NCBI RefSeq assembly: GCF_022059845.1 | Contig: NZ_CP091851.1 | Location: 2,294,001-2,358,000, forward strand | Direction of reading: 5' to 3' | Length of the DNA stretch: 64,000 nucleotides | Source: Terrirubrum flagellatum | GTDB taxonomy: Bacteria; Pseudomonadota; Alphaproteobacteria; Rhizobiales; Beijerinckiaceae | Shown: positions 45,401 through 53,740 of the stretch, one piece after another | Position numbering within the stretch: the first letter of the stretch is position 1 | How the letters are laid out: the number at the start of each line of letters is the position of its first letter | Made by a program: the position numbers and the translations under genes | Notes under the pieces: model-generated | Databases searched by the model: none | What the model saw: only the letters and a program-made list of their open reading frames with translations | Told to the model about the DNA's origin: nothing

Positions 45401-46031
45401 CGGCGTCATCGACCGCTTTTACACGACGCGCCTCTCGCAGCTCGTCGACACATCGAAGTCGACCTGGACCTGGAACCAGGCCAATCCGGTCGCGCGTCAG
45501 ATGTCGGCCAACATCGTGCGCGACTTCCAGCGCGCCAGTGAAATCCGCCAAGCCTTCTTCCCAGGAGGCCAGGCCGGCTTCACGTTCGTCGTCAAGAATC
45601 TGGCGCTTGGCGACGGAATCGAGAATGCGCGGCTGGAGATCAACAGCGGCGTTCTCTCGATCGACAAGCCGAAACCGCCTGAGGCGCCGTCCTTCTCGAT
45701 CTTCGGCTCGGCGCCCCAGCCGCCGCCGCAGCCTCCAGCGATTCCGCAAGTGGTGACATTCCAGTGGCCCGGACCCGTCGGGCTGCAGGCTGCAGGCCTG
45801 GCCTTCCTGCCGGCGATCGCCGGCCGCCCCGCGCCGCCGCCCAAGAGCGGGCCATGGGGCGTGTTCCGGCTGTTCGATGGGGCGAATCGCGTGCAGCGCG
45901 GCGACGCGCTCGAATACAGATTCAGCGTCAGCGGCCGCGAAGCCACCTATCAAGTCAATGTCAGCTCGCTGCCGAATCCCTTTGTGGCGGTCAATTCGCT
46001 GCCAAGCTTCCGCTGCCCGGCGGTTCAGTGA
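42462..46031 (+). CDS. tssM: T6SS membrane-complex protein TssM (IcmF)
   Basis: 1189 residues. Transmembrane helices at about 11-31, 41-60 and 438-458. An intact Walker A, GPPGAGKTT, at 126-134 in the cytoplasmic NTPase domain is followed by DWWFTEEAVMIDTAGRYTTQ. The large periplasmic part (about 460-1189) ends in the IcmF C-terminal beta domain (VVTFQWPGPVGLQAAGLAFL). TssM spans the envelope and would usually contact the TssJ lipoprotein, which was not found here. tagF starts one base inside the stop codon. Confidence 0.97.
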   Translation: MKGIALKAGGYLIGLAAIAFIIIYALPNVAFGDYRPFDTPLVRWLLMAAVSIAAISYLVFDVYRRTKAEKELAAGMSSGGDAAEAGSNDDSQVLQEKMNDAITTLKKATGAKGDFLYDLPWYIIIGPPGAGKTTALINSGLKFPLAKGSSPQAIAGVGGTRYCDWWFTEEAVMIDTAGRYTTQDSDAKGDKKSWLSFLQMLKRSRPKQPINGVLVCISVEDVLSLPQEEVYAHADAIRTRLIELHQHLKVDFPVYGVFTKSDLIAGFMEFFSHLNEEGRRAVWGATFQTDDKTANMIGEVPGEFDLLIQRLNQEMVDRLQEDPNPTARVQMFGFPSQVAALKKPVHDFLTRIFEPTRYHSNATLRGFYFTSGTQEGTPIDQLIGALARSFGTQETGAAQYSGLGKSYFLTDLLQQVVFGESGWVSTNRSAVRRSAFLKTAAYIFLFLCSAAAIAGWWISYGKNSDLINRAYASITQYKTIAAPVRDETSISDRDFARVLPALHHLRNMPAGYGSRDEKVPLEATLGLSQWPRLNASAESAYEMALQRLYRPRLMYRMEERMRDNITNPGFLTEALKVYLMLGGTDPIDKERVLQWWRADWAENLFRGPQNAAGRQALEDHLVRLISLDPPEGFAAVDIDRQLVAQAQAAIGRMSVSDRAFEILRSASRSNSAKDWIARRKAGQDATLVFEGAGGLDLDAIKVPYFFTYAGFQEDFLAKIPSVAEQVQQERKLLGDVANQSALAAQYENLAPALIDRYQKEYISTWRAVLGQLRIKLLTADKPRYVALQAAAAPTSPIAQIIESVGVETQLTKEKPAGAAPAQGGAAPAPSTAPKMLAPGGELPGAAVEAAFRPFQQLTEGARGQRGVDELLRGLSDIYTSLAMLNDPTRSAEGQVKFRDSLRNLQATATRFPDPFKGMIQTAVGAFDNDATGTTIARLNQSLGEEVTRACQQAISGVYPFSKASDKDIPIQEFQRIFGPSGVIDRFYTTRLSQLVDTSKSTWTWNQANPVARQMSANIVRDFQRASEIRQAFFPGGQAGFTFVVKNLALGDGIENARLEINSGVLSIDKPKPPEAPSFSIFGSAPQPPPQPPAIPQVVTFQWPGPVGLQAAGLAFLPAIAGRPAPPPKSGPWGVFRLFDGANRVQRGDALEYRFSVSGREATYQVNVSSLPNPFVAVNSLPSFRCPAVQ

Positions 46032-46723
46032 TGCCGTGCGGCCTGTTCGGAAAACTTCCGATGAAGCGCGACTTCATCTCTGTGGACATCCCGAGGGAGT
46101 TCCTGCAGGTCTGGGAGGCGTGGCTGCAGGGCGGCGTCGCGGCGAGCCGGATCGTGCTCGGAACCGGATGGCGCGATATCTTCCTTCGGGCGCCGATCTG
46201 GCGCTTCTGGCTCGGACCGGAAATCTGCGGAATGCCTGTCATGGGCTCGTTCATGGCCTCGGTTGACGGCGTCGGCCGCTTCTTTCCGCTAACCGCCATC
46301 GCCTATGGCGAGAAAGGCGACGCGTTCGAGCCGCCGCTGGCCGACATGCAGGAGGCCTGGTTCGGCGACGTCGAAAGCTTTCTGTTGTCGGCGCTTGAGG
46401 AGGGCGCATCCTACGACGCCTGCCTCGAGACGCTGCGCGCCCTGCCCGTGCCGGCGCGGATTCCCCGCCCTGCCGCGGACTCCGCCATCAAGGAGGCGCG
46501 CCGCGCGCTCATCGCCGAAGCCACGTCTGTGGAAGCGGTCGGGGACGCCTTCAAGACTTTGTTGGCGGAGCGGGACAGGCGGATGTATTCTGCAGCGAGT
46601 TTCTGGTGGACCATTGGCGGCGAGGAGTTTCCGCCGACCACCTTGTTTTCGGAAGGTCTGCCAGATCCGAACATCGTCACCTCGTTGCTGAGTGGACAAT
46701 TCGAAGCTGCGTCGGGGAACTGA
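46031..46723 (+). CDS. tagF: T6SS regulator TagF
   Basis: 230 residues beginning MPCGLFGKLPMKRDFISVDI, the typical TagF N-terminus (GxFGKLPxxGDF pattern). Later RAPIWRFWLGPEICG, GSFMASVDGVGRFFPLTAIA and ASFWWTIGGEEFPPT also fit. TagF represses T6SS post-translationally, in part by sequestering Fha in other species. The ATG at 46031 overlaps the last base of tssM. It is followed by the phosphatase and kinase genes, as expected for the threonine-phosphorylation module. Confidence 0.93.
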   Translation: MPCGLFGKLPMKRDFISVDIPREFLQVWEAWLQGGVAASRIVLGTGWRDIFLRAPIWRFWLGPEICGMPVMGSFMASVDGVGRFFPLTAIAYGEKGDAFEPPLADMQEAWFGDVESFLLSALEEGASYDACLETLRALPVPARIPRPAADSAIKEARRALIAEATSVEAVGDAFKTLLAERDRRMYSAASFWWTIGGEEFPPTTLFSEGLPDPNIVTSLLSGQFEAASGN

Positions 46724-46724
46724 G

Positions 46725-47522
46725 ATGTCGCTGGCCCGAAATTCGTCCTACGTCGTCAAATTCGAGACCGGCGCGGCGACCCATGTCGGCAAGGTCCGGC
46801 GGGCGAATGAGGACAGCTATATCGTCCTGCCGGAGCTCGGCATCTGGGCGGTCGCCGACGGAGTCGGCGGGCATGAAGGCGGTCAGTTCGCGAGCCAGAC
46901 GGTTGCGGGCGACATCGCGTCGGTCGGCATGGCGGTCTCGCAAACCGATCAGCTCGCGCGCTTCAAGGATCGCATCCTGCGCGCCAACGACACGATCAAG
47001 CAGGCGGCGGCCGAGCGCGGCGCCGTGATCGGCACGACTGTCGCCGCCATCCTCGCCTACGGCCACAATTATTCGTGCGTCTGGGCCGGCGACAGCCGCG
47101 TCTATCACATCCGCGACGAGACGATCTCGCAGCTCACCCGCGACCACACCGAGGCGCAGGAACTGGTGGACAACGGCACGCTGACGCCCGAGCAGGCGAA
47201 GACCTGGCCGCGCCGCAACGTGATCACGCGCGCCATCGGCATCTTCGACGATCCCGATCTCGATGACCGCAGCGGCATGATCAAGCCAGGCGACGCGTTC
47301 CTGCTCTGCAGCGACGGCCTCACCGGCCATCTCTCGGATGCGGAAATCTGCGAACATGTTTCGACGATGCGCGCGCAGGACGCCTGCGACGCGCTGATCG
47401 CGGCGACTCTCGAGCGCGGCGCTTCGGACAATGTGACGATCGTCATCGTGCGCTGCCATGCGGCGGAGCGCACCAACTACATTCCCGCGTCCGGCCAGGA
47501 CGTGGCTGGAAGTGAAGCATGA
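46725..47522 (+). CDS. pppA: PP2C-type protein phosphatase (PppA-like)
   Basis: 265 residues. PP2C metal and phosphate motifs are present in order: VRRANEDSYIV, WAVADGVGGHEGG, CVWAGDSRVYHI, DAFLLCSDGLTGHL and GASDNVTIVIV. It removes phosphate from the kinase substrates and so switches T6SS off. The start at 46725 follows GGGGAACTGAG. It overlaps the downstream kinase gene by four bases (ATGA), so the opposing enzymes are made together. Confidence 0.93.
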   Translation: MSLARNSSYVVKFETGAATHVGKVRRANEDSYIVLPELGIWAVADGVGGHEGGQFASQTVAGDIASVGMAVSQTDQLARFKDRILRANDTIKQAAAERGAVIGTTVAAILAYGHNYSCVWAGDSRVYHIRDETISQLTRDHTEAQELVDNGTLTPEQAKTWPRRNVITRAIGIFDDPDLDDRSGMIKPGDAFLLCSDGLTGHLSDAEICEHVSTMRAQDACDALIAATLERGASDNVTIVIVRCHAAERTNYIPASGQDVAGSEA

Positions 47523-49309
47523 CCCAGACGGTCATCCAGCTCTCGGGACGCAGCGGGCTCGCAGCGGGCACGCGACTGAACGATATCTATGAGCTGGAAA
47601 GCACCATCGCCGCCGGCGGCATGGGCGAAGTCTACAAGGGCCGGCTGATCGAAACGGGCGATCCCGTCGCGATCAAGATGATCAAGCCTGAGCTTGCGGG
47701 CAACGAAGCCGTGCTGTCGCTGTTCCGCAAGGAAGCGTCGGCGCTGCACTATCTCCATCACGACTCGATCGTCCGCTATTTCGTCTTCTCGGTCGACCGC
47801 AAGCTCAATCGCCCCTATCTCGCGATGGAATATGTCGGCGGCCCGTCGCTGTCCGACTATCTCAAGACGCGGCCGCTCACTTTCGATGAGGTCGCGATCC
47901 TGCGCAAACGCATCGCGTCGGGACTTCAGGTCGCCCATGACAAGGGCGTCATCCATCGCGACCTCTCGCCCGACAACATCATTCTGCAAGATGGCGAGAT
48001 CAGGAACGCGAAGATCATCGACTTCGGCATCGCGCGCACGACGAAGCTTGGCCATGCGACCGTGATCGGCGACGGCTTCGCCGGAAAATACAACTATGTG
48101 TCGCCGGAGCAGCTTGGCCTGTTCGGCGGCGACGTCACCAATCGTTCCGATATCTACAGCTTCGGCCTCGTGCTCGTCGAAGCCTTGCTCGGCAAGCCGA
48201 TCGACATGAGCGGCAGTCAGGCCGACGTCATCCAGAAACGGCAAAAGGTGCCGGATATCACGGGCGTCGATGCGCGGCTGCGCCCGCTGATTGAGAAGAT
48301 GCTGCAACCGAAGCCGGAGGATCGCCCGGCTTCGATGGACGAGGTCGCGGCATGGACCGCGCCGGAAAAGAAGAAAAGCGGCCTCGGATTGATCGGCGCG
48401 GCGGCCGCCGCGTTGCTGGTGGCCGCCGGCGGCGCCGGCTACATGCTGCTTGGGCGCTCGCCCGCGCCAGGCCCCGTTCCGACGCCTCAGCCGCCAACAA
48501 CGCCATCGGTGGTCGCGACGCATGATCCGACGCCGACGCCAAATACTCCGTCATTGCAGCCGTCGCAGACTGACCCGACGCCGCCGTCAAATAACACCCA
48601 GATCGCCTCGATCCCGCCGCAGCCTGCGCTGCCGCCCGTTGATCCGCCGGTCGAACCTCTCGCTGTGGCGCCGATGTCGCCGACCGAGCGCGCCAATCGG
48701 GTCTCGCAATATGTGCGCTATTTCGATGGCGGCCCGTGCCTCTATCTCGCGCCGACCGCGGTGACCGAGCGCACCGCTTCTGTCGACGCCTTCACGCTGT
48801 CCGATCAGCTCGTGCAGAATTTCGACACCGACTTCCGACTCGCGAACGGCTTCGCGCCGCAGATTTCGACGGCCCGCCTATCGGCGACGCAATGCCCCGC
48901 GGTCGCCTTCATGCAGCGCGTCGACCCCGACCGTGATCCCGCGGTGAAGTTCGATGTGCGGCAGTCGACCGTGAAGCCGGGCCAGCGCGTTCAGGGCGTG
49001 ATCGAAGGCGTCGGCGACCGCGCGGTCGACATCATCACGGTCGGCGACACAGGGAAGGTGAAGACGCTGGGATCAGCGGTGAAGAAAGAGAAGGGCTCAG
49101 CCACGTTCGATGTGCGCCTTGATGACGACGACAACAGCCTGCCGGGATCGAAACTTGTGATCGCGGTCGTGTCGCCGAAGCCGATCGATTCGATGGCCAC
49201 GGCGTCAAAAGCCAGCGCCTGGGACTTCTTCCCGCCTGTTCTCGAAGAGATCGACCGCAACAAGACGCCGACGCAGCTCATCGCAAAGCTCGTCCGCATC
49301 GAGCGATAG
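47519..49309 (+). CDS. ppkA: transmembrane Ser/Thr protein kinase (PpkA-like)
   Basis: 596 residues. The N-terminal Hanks-type kinase domain (about 24-275) has all key residues: glycine loop TIAAGGMGEV, K53, HRDLSPDN with D148, and DFG at 168-170. One transmembrane helix spans about 287-310, followed by a Pro/Thr-rich linker (about 315-395) and a periplasmic C-terminal domain (about 400-596), CLYLAPTAVTERTASVDAFT, that resembles no sensor I recognise. In the known pathway the kinase phosphorylates Fha or TssL. The N-terminal Thr of TssL is a plausible target here. Ends the second T6SS block. Confidence 0.92.
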   Translation: MTQTVIQLSGRSGLAAGTRLNDIYELESTIAAGGMGEVYKGRLIETGDPVAIKMIKPELAGNEAVLSLFRKEASALHYLHHDSIVRYFVFSVDRKLNRPYLAMEYVGGPSLSDYLKTRPLTFDEVAILRKRIASGLQVAHDKGVIHRDLSPDNIILQDGEIRNAKIIDFGIARTTKLGHATVIGDGFAGKYNYVSPEQLGLFGGDVTNRSDIYSFGLVLVEALLGKPIDMSGSQADVIQKRQKVPDITGVDARLRPLIEKMLQPKPEDRPASMDEVAAWTAPEKKKSGLGLIGAAAAALLVAAGGAGYMLLGRSPAPGPVPTPQPPTTPSVVATHDPTPTPNTPSLQPSQTDPTPPSNNTQIASIPPQPALPPVDPPVEPLAVAPMSPTERANRVSQYVRYFDGGPCLYLAPTAVTERTASVDAFTLSDQLVQNFDTDFRLANGFAPQISTARLSATQCPAVAFMQRVDPDRDPAVKFDVRQSTVKPGQRVQGVIEGVGDRAVDIITVGDTGKVKTLGSAVKKEKGSATFDVRLDDDDNSLPGSKLVIAVVSPKPIDSMATASKASAWDFFPPVLEEIDRNKTPTQLIAKLVRIER

Positions 49310-49323
49310 GCTCCGTTGATCGC

Positions 49324-49956
49324 TTAGCCGCGATCGACGAGCGCTCCATTGAGAATGAGATCGGTGACCTGCCGGCGCGCCTCCTCAAAGAACGCGTCAT
49401 CGTCGACGCCTTTTCCCGCGACGGCTTCGACCTGCACGGCGAAGTCGGCATAGTGCTGCGTCGCCGCCCAGATCGTGAAAATGAGATGAAGCGGCGACAC
49501 CGGCCGCATCTTGCCGCGGTCCATCCAGGCCTGGATCGTCGCCTGTTTCTCCGAGACGATCGCCGCCAGCGTCGTCGAGAGAATCTTTTTGAGATGCGGC
49601 GCGCCTTGCAGAATCTCCATCGCAAAGAGCCGCGACGCCTCGGGATGCGAGCGTGAATAATTCAGCTTGCTGGCGATATAGAGCGACAGCGCCTCGCGCG
49701 GCTCCGCGCTGGGATCGAGCGCAATGAGCGGTTTGAGCCACATCTCAAGCGTGCGCTCGAGAACGGCGGTGTAAAGCGCTTCCTTGCCGCTGAAATAATA
49801 AAGCAGGTTCGTTTTCGACATGCCGGCCAGCGCGGCGATCTCGTCGATCCGCGCGCCTCTGAGGCCATATTGTCCGAACAGGGTCAACGCAGCGTCGAGA
49901 ATCCGCTCGACATTCGCCTCGCCCATCCGCGTCTTCGCGCGCGCCGCGCCCGCCAT
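49324..49956 (-). CDS. rutR: TetR-family pyrimidine regulator RutR
   Basis: 210 residues. The helix-turn-helix (about 19-63) contains IDEIAALAGMSKTNLLYYFS, almost as in E. coli RutR, and the C-terminal ligand domain carries SRLFAMEILQGAP and LIFTIWAATQHYADFAVQVE, diagnostic of RutR. RutR senses uracil and controls pyrimidine catabolism. It is transcribed away from the importer operon, and the gap between them contains a RutR-type operator at 50011-50026. A second operator precedes preT. An ATG at 49926 (residue 11) is a possible alternative start. Confidence 0.93.
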   Translation of the reverse strand: MAGAARAKTRMGEANVERILDAALTLFGQYGLRGARIDEIAALAGMSKTNLLYYFSGKEALYTAVLERTLEMWLKPLIALDPSAEPREALSLYIASKLNYSRSHPEASRLFAMEILQGAPHLKKILSTTLAAIVSEKQATIQAWMDRGKMRPVSPLHLIFTIWAATQHYADFAVQVEAVAGKGVDDDAFFEEARRQVTDLILNGALVDRG

Positions 49957-50010
49957 CTCGTTCGCCTTCCCCGTTTCGCTTCCATTCCCGAAAGCAACAC
50001 TAGCAGAAGG

Positions 50011-50026
50011 TTGACCATTTGATCAA
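50011..50026. promoter_or_regulatory. RutR-type operator 1
   Basis: TTGACCATTTGATCAA. It matches the known RutR consensus TTGACCANNTGGTCAA in both half-sites except one base (G to A) on the right. It lies 54 bases upstream of rutR and 52 upstream of the importer ATG, so it can control both divergent units. Confidence 0.85.
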
Positions 50027-50078
50027 AACTATTAGGCTGGAACAGGTCCAATCACGCACGCAGGGGAGCGCGCGCCGG

Positions 50079-50912
50079 ATGAACGTCTTGGCGACGGCTG
50101 GTCATGCCGAGCCGGCGCCAGTGGAGCCGGTAGATTCTCTCGCCGTCGATGCGCGCCGCCTGTCGCTGACCTATGAGACGCGCGACGGCGTCGTGCAGGC
50201 TCTCTCCAACGTCGATCTCGCGATCCGCGCCGGCGAATTCGTCAGCCTGATCGGACCTTCCGGTTGCGGCAAAACGACATTGCTGCGCGTGATCGCCGAT
50301 CTGGAAAAACCGACCGGCGGCGCAATCAACGTCAACGGTCTCTCGCCGCTCGAAGCGCGCGAGCGTCGGCAATATGGCTACGTTTTTCAGGCGCCGGCGC
50401 TCTATCCTTGGCGCACGGTGGAGCGGAACGTCACTCTGCCGCTTGAAATCATGGGTTATGACGCCGCCGAGAGAAAAGAGCGCGCGCGGCGCTTTCTCGA
50501 TCTTGTGCGCCTGACCGGATTCGAGACCAAATATCCCTGGCAGCTCTCCGGCGGGATGCAGCAGCGCGCTTCGATCGCGCGCGCGTTGTCCTTCGATCCG
50601 GCTTTGTTGCTGATGGACGAACCGTTCGGCGCGCTTGATGAAATCGTGCGCGACAAGCTCAATCTCGAACTGCTGAGGCTCTGGCGCGAGACTGAGAAGA
50701 CTGTGGTTTTCGTGACCCATTCGATTCCGGAAGCGGTGTTCCTGTCGAGCAAGATCGTGGTCATGTCGCCGCGACCGGGCCGCATCATCGACGTGATCAA
50801 TTGCGACCTGCCGCGCGACCGCGATCTCGGCGTGCGCGAGACGCCGGCGTTTCTTGCGCTCGCCCATCGCGTGCGTGAAGGCCTCAAGGCCGGGCACTCC
50901 TATGACGACTGA
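50079..50912 (+). CDS. ABC importer ATPase of the nitrate/taurine/pyrimidine (NitT/TauT) class
   Basis: 277 residues. Walker A GPSGCGKTT, signature LSGGMQQRASIARALSF and Walker B LLLMDEPFGALDE are intact, and the protein is of TauB/SsuB length. The ATG at 50079 follows AGGGGAG; a TTG at 50019 would lie inside the operator and is rejected. Its 3' end overlaps the first permease by 11 bases. It energises uptake in the pyrimidine-catabolism operon. Confidence 0.92.
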   Translation: MNVLATAGHAEPAPVEPVDSLAVDARRLSLTYETRDGVVQALSNVDLAIRAGEFVSLIGPSGCGKTTLLRVIADLEKPTGGAINVNGLSPLEARERRQYGYVFQAPALYPWRTVERNVTLPLEIMGYDAAERKERARRFLDLVRLTGFETKYPWQLSGGMQQRASIARALSFDPALLLMDEPFGALDEIVRDKLNLELLRLWRETEKTVVFVTHSIPEAVFLSSKIVVMSPRPGRIIDVINCDLPRDRDLGVRETPAFLALAHRVREGLKAGHSYDD

Positions 50913-51807
50913 CCGGCTGACGCTTCGCCTCGCGCGGTTTGGCGCCGACAGGGCGCTGCCGATTCTCGTGGTGTGCGCGGCTATTGTCGCGATCTGGTAT
51001 GTCGCGGTGTTCTTCATGAATGAGCAGCTGCAGCGCGACTGGTTCGCCAATGCCGGCCGCGCCTATACGACGAGCGAGCTCGTGACGGGAACCATGAGTC
51101 AGGAGCGCCCTCGCCTTCCTGCGCCGCATCAGATCGTCGCCGAGATCGACAAAACCGTATTCGAGATCGCGCCAACATCGAAACGAAGCCTCGTCTATCA
51201 CGGCGTGGTGACGCTGCAGGCGACGCTCGCCGGATTCCTCATCGGTTCGCTGCTTGGCGTTCTGCTCGCCGTGCTGATCGTGCATGTCGAGCTTCTCGAG
51301 CGCAGCCTGATGCCCTGGATCGTGGCGTCGCAAACGATTCCCATCATCGCGCTGGCGCCGATGATCGTGGTGATCATGAATCAGTTCGACGTGACCGGGC
51401 TGATCCCGAAGGCGATCATCTCGGCCTATCTCTCTTTCTTTCCTGTAACTGTCGGCATGGCGAAGGGCCTGCGCGCGCCCGATCCGCTGCAGCTTGATCT
51501 CATGCGCACCTATTCCGCCTCGCGCTGGCAGACATTCTTCAGATTGCGACTTCCCGCCTCGACTCCCTTTCTGTTCGCGAGCCTCAAGATCGCCGTCGCT
51601 GCGGCGCTTGTCGGCTCGATCGTCGCGGAAATGAGCAAGAGCGAGGATGGCGGCTTTGGCGCGCGGCTTCTCGCCGGCTCCTATTACGGCCAGACGATCC
51701 AGATCTGGGCGGCGCTGTTCGTCGCCTCCTTCTGCGCGGCGCTTCTCGTCGCCATCATCGGACTCGCGGATTGGCTCGTGATGAAGCGCATGGGGCGCGC
51801 GTCATGA
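50902..51807 (+). CDS. ABC importer permease (NitT/TauT class) 1
   Basis: 301 residues. An N-terminal hydrophobic segment (LPILVVCAAIVAIWYVAVFF) is followed by an unusually long periplasmic insert (about 37-95) and then the TauC-like core with SQTIPIIALAPMIVVIMNQF and the EAA-type loop LDLMRTYSASRWQTFFRLRL. It starts at ATG 50902 within the ATPase gene and overlaps the second permease by four bases (ATGA). Together they form a heterodimeric channel. Confidence 0.9.
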   Translation: MTTDRLTLRLARFGADRALPILVVCAAIVAIWYVAVFFMNEQLQRDWFANAGRAYTTSELVTGTMSQERPRLPAPHQIVAEIDKTVFEIAPTSKRSLVYHGVVTLQATLAGFLIGSLLGVLLAVLIVHVELLERSLMPWIVASQTIPIIALAPMIVVIMNQFDVTGLIPKAIISAYLSFFPVTVGMAKGLRAPDPLQLDLMRTYSASRWQTFFRLRLPASTPFLFASLKIAVAAALVGSIVAEMSKSEDGGFGARLLAGSYYGQTIQIWAALFVASFCAALLVAIIGLADWLVMKRMGRAS

Positions 51808-52619
51808 GCGATCGTAGAGCGCTCGCGATCAATACGCGCGCGACGGCGGCCTGGCGCAAGGCCGGCGACGTGATGGCGTCGGCCTTGTTCGGACTCGTCG
51901 TGCTCGCATTTTGGGAAGGAGTGACCCGGGGCTTCAACGTTCCCGCCGTCATTCTGCCCGCGCCGTCAGCGATCGTGGCGCGCTTCGCGAATTCGCTACC
52001 GACGCTCGGCGTTGATTTCGTGCAGACGATCAAGGGCGTGCTTGCCGGCTACATCATCGGCAACGTGGCGGGGTTGCTGGTCGCGATCCTGATCGACCGT
52101 ACGCCGTTCCTGCAGAAGGGACTTCTGCCGCTCGGCAATCTCGTCTCGGCGCTGCCCATCATCGCGGTCGCGCCGATCATGGTCATGTGGTTCGGATTTG
52201 ACTGGCCGTCAAAAGCGGCCGTCGTCGTCGTGATGACGTTCTTTCCCATGCTGGTGAACGCCGTCGTCGGATTGTCCGCCGCGGGCGCGCTTGAGCGCGA
52301 CCTCATGTCGACCTATGCCGCCTCTTGGGGAACACAGCTCCTGAAGCTAAGGCTGCCGGTGGCGCTTCCCTTCATCTTCAATGCGCTCAAGATCAATTCG
52401 ACGCTGTCGCTGATCGGCGCGATCGTCGCTGAATTCTTTGGCACGCCCATCGTCGGCATCGGCTTCCGCATCTCGACCGAGGTCGGCCGCATGAGTCTCG
52501 ACATGGTGTGGGCCGAGATCGCTTTGGCCGCCATCACAGGTTCGCTGCTCTACGCGGCCCTCTCTTTTGTCGAACGCAAGATGACATTCTGGCACCCTTC
52601 GTTCCGCAAGCGAACGTGA
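51804..52619 (+). CDS. ABC importer permease (NitT/TauT class) 2
   Basis: 271 residues, TauC/SsuC family. Features: ILPAPSAIVARFANSLPTLG, ALPIIAVAPIMVMWFGFDWP and the loop LERDLMSTYAASWGTQLLKL. ATG 51804 overlaps the previous stop, so it is co-translated. Second subunit of the importer, followed after 70 bases by its binding protein. Confidence 0.91.
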   Translation: MSDRRALAINTRATAAWRKAGDVMASALFGLVVLAFWEGVTRGFNVPAVILPAPSAIVARFANSLPTLGVDFVQTIKGVLAGYIIGNVAGLLVAILIDRTPFLQKGLLPLGNLVSALPIIAVAPIMVMWFGFDWPSKAAVVVVMTFFPMLVNAVVGLSAAGALERDLMSTYAASWGTQLLKLRLPVALPFIFNALKINSTLSLIGAIVAEFFGTPIVGIGFRISTEVGRMSLDMVWAEIALAAITGSLLYAALSFVERKMTFWHPSFRKRT

Positions 52620-52689
52620 CGAATTCGGCTCGCGAATTGCATCAATCGTCGGACTATTACAGCAGTATGCGCAACAAGGAGGAGAACCA

Positions 52690-53679
52690 ATGAAGAAATT
52701 CGCAACTGCCGCGGCGTTGATCGCCGCAAGCCTCATCAGCGCGTCGGCGCAGGCGCAGGACAAATTGACGCTGCAGCTCAAATGGGTCGCGCAGGCGCAG
52801 TTCGCCGGTTACTTCGTCGCGAAGGACAAGGGCTTCTACAAGGAGGTCGGTCTTGACGTGACGATCAAGCCAGGCGGCCCCGACATCGCTCCGCCGCAGA
52901 TCATCGCCGGAGGCGGCGCCGACGTGATCGTCGAATGGATGCCGGCTGCGCTCGCCGCGCGCGAGAAAGGCGTGCCGCTGGTCAACATCGCGCAGCCCTT
53001 CAAGCGTTCGGGCATGCAGCTCACCTGCCGCGCCGAAACAGGCGTGAAGACGCCGCAAGATCTCAAAGGCCGCACGCTCGGCGTCTGGTTCTTCGGCAAC
53101 GAATATCCCTTCATGGCCTGGATGGCGAAGCTCGGTTACAAGACCGACGGTTCGGCGAACGGCGTGAAAGTGCTGAAGCAAGGCTTCAACGTCGATCCGC
53201 TGCTGCAGAAGCAGGCCGATTGCATCTCGACGATGACCTACAACGAGTTCTGGCAGGTGATCGACGCCGGCATTCCCGCCGACAAGCTCGTCGTGTTCAA
53301 ATATGAGGATCAGGGCGTGTCGACGCTTGAAGACGGCCTCTATGTGCTTGAACCCAAGCTCAATGACGGCGCCTTCGTCGACCGCGCGGCGCGTTTCGTG
53401 AAGGCCTCGATGAAGGGCTGGGAATGGGCGCGCGCCAATCCTGCGGCGGCGGCGAAGATCGTTCTTGATAACGACACGACGGGCGCGCAGACGGAAAAGC
53501 ATCAGGTGCGCATGATGGGCGAGATCAACCGTCTCACCGACGGATCGAACGGCAAACTCGTTCCGGCCGACTATGAGCGCACGGTGAAGACGCTGCTCTC
53601 CGCCGGCGGCGATACGCCCGTGATCACCAAGGAGCCGACCGGCGCCTGGACCACGAAAGTGTTCGACGCGATCAAGTAA
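52690..53679 (+). CDS. NMT1/THI5-like periplasmic binding protein of the pyrimidine importer
   Basis: 329 residues with a signal peptide (cleaved near SAQAQ, residue 22). The mature protein begins DKLTLQLKWVAQAQFAGYFV, diagnostic of the NMT1/THI5/ThiY-like group, whose members bind pyrimidine or related aromatic ligands, followed by AKDKGFYKEVGLDVTIKPGG. It follows a strong AGGAGGAG site. Encoded between the permeases and the pyrimidine hydrolases, it probably binds uracil, thymine or a dihydro/hydantoin derivative (inference). Confidence 0.9.
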   Translation: MKKFATAAALIAASLISASAQAQDKLTLQLKWVAQAQFAGYFVAKDKGFYKEVGLDVTIKPGGPDIAPPQIIAGGGADVIVEWMPAALAAREKGVPLVNIAQPFKRSGMQLTCRAETGVKTPQDLKGRTLGVWFFGNEYPFMAWMAKLGYKTDGSANGVKVLKQGFNVDPLLQKQADCISTMTYNEFWQVIDAGIPADKLVVFKYEDQGVSTLEDGLYVLEPKLNDGAFVDRAARFVKASMKGWEWARANPAAAAKIVLDNDTTGAQTEKHQVRMMGEINRLTDGSNGKLVPADYERTVKTLLSAGGDTPVITKEPTGAWTTKVFDAIK

Positions 53680-53740
53680 TTTCGAGCGTCGCCCGCTCGA
53701 ATGCGGGCGACACGCCTTCAGACAGACAGAGAGAACGACC

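Noticed and set aside
45764-46030. Extended start for TagF reaching back into tssM
   Set aside because: The extra 89 residues are tssM in another frame; MPCGLFGKLP is the family N-terminus.
50019-50078. TTG start for the importer ATPase at 50019
   Set aside because: It falls inside the RutR operator and lacks a ribosome-binding site; ATG 50079 has AGGGGAG.
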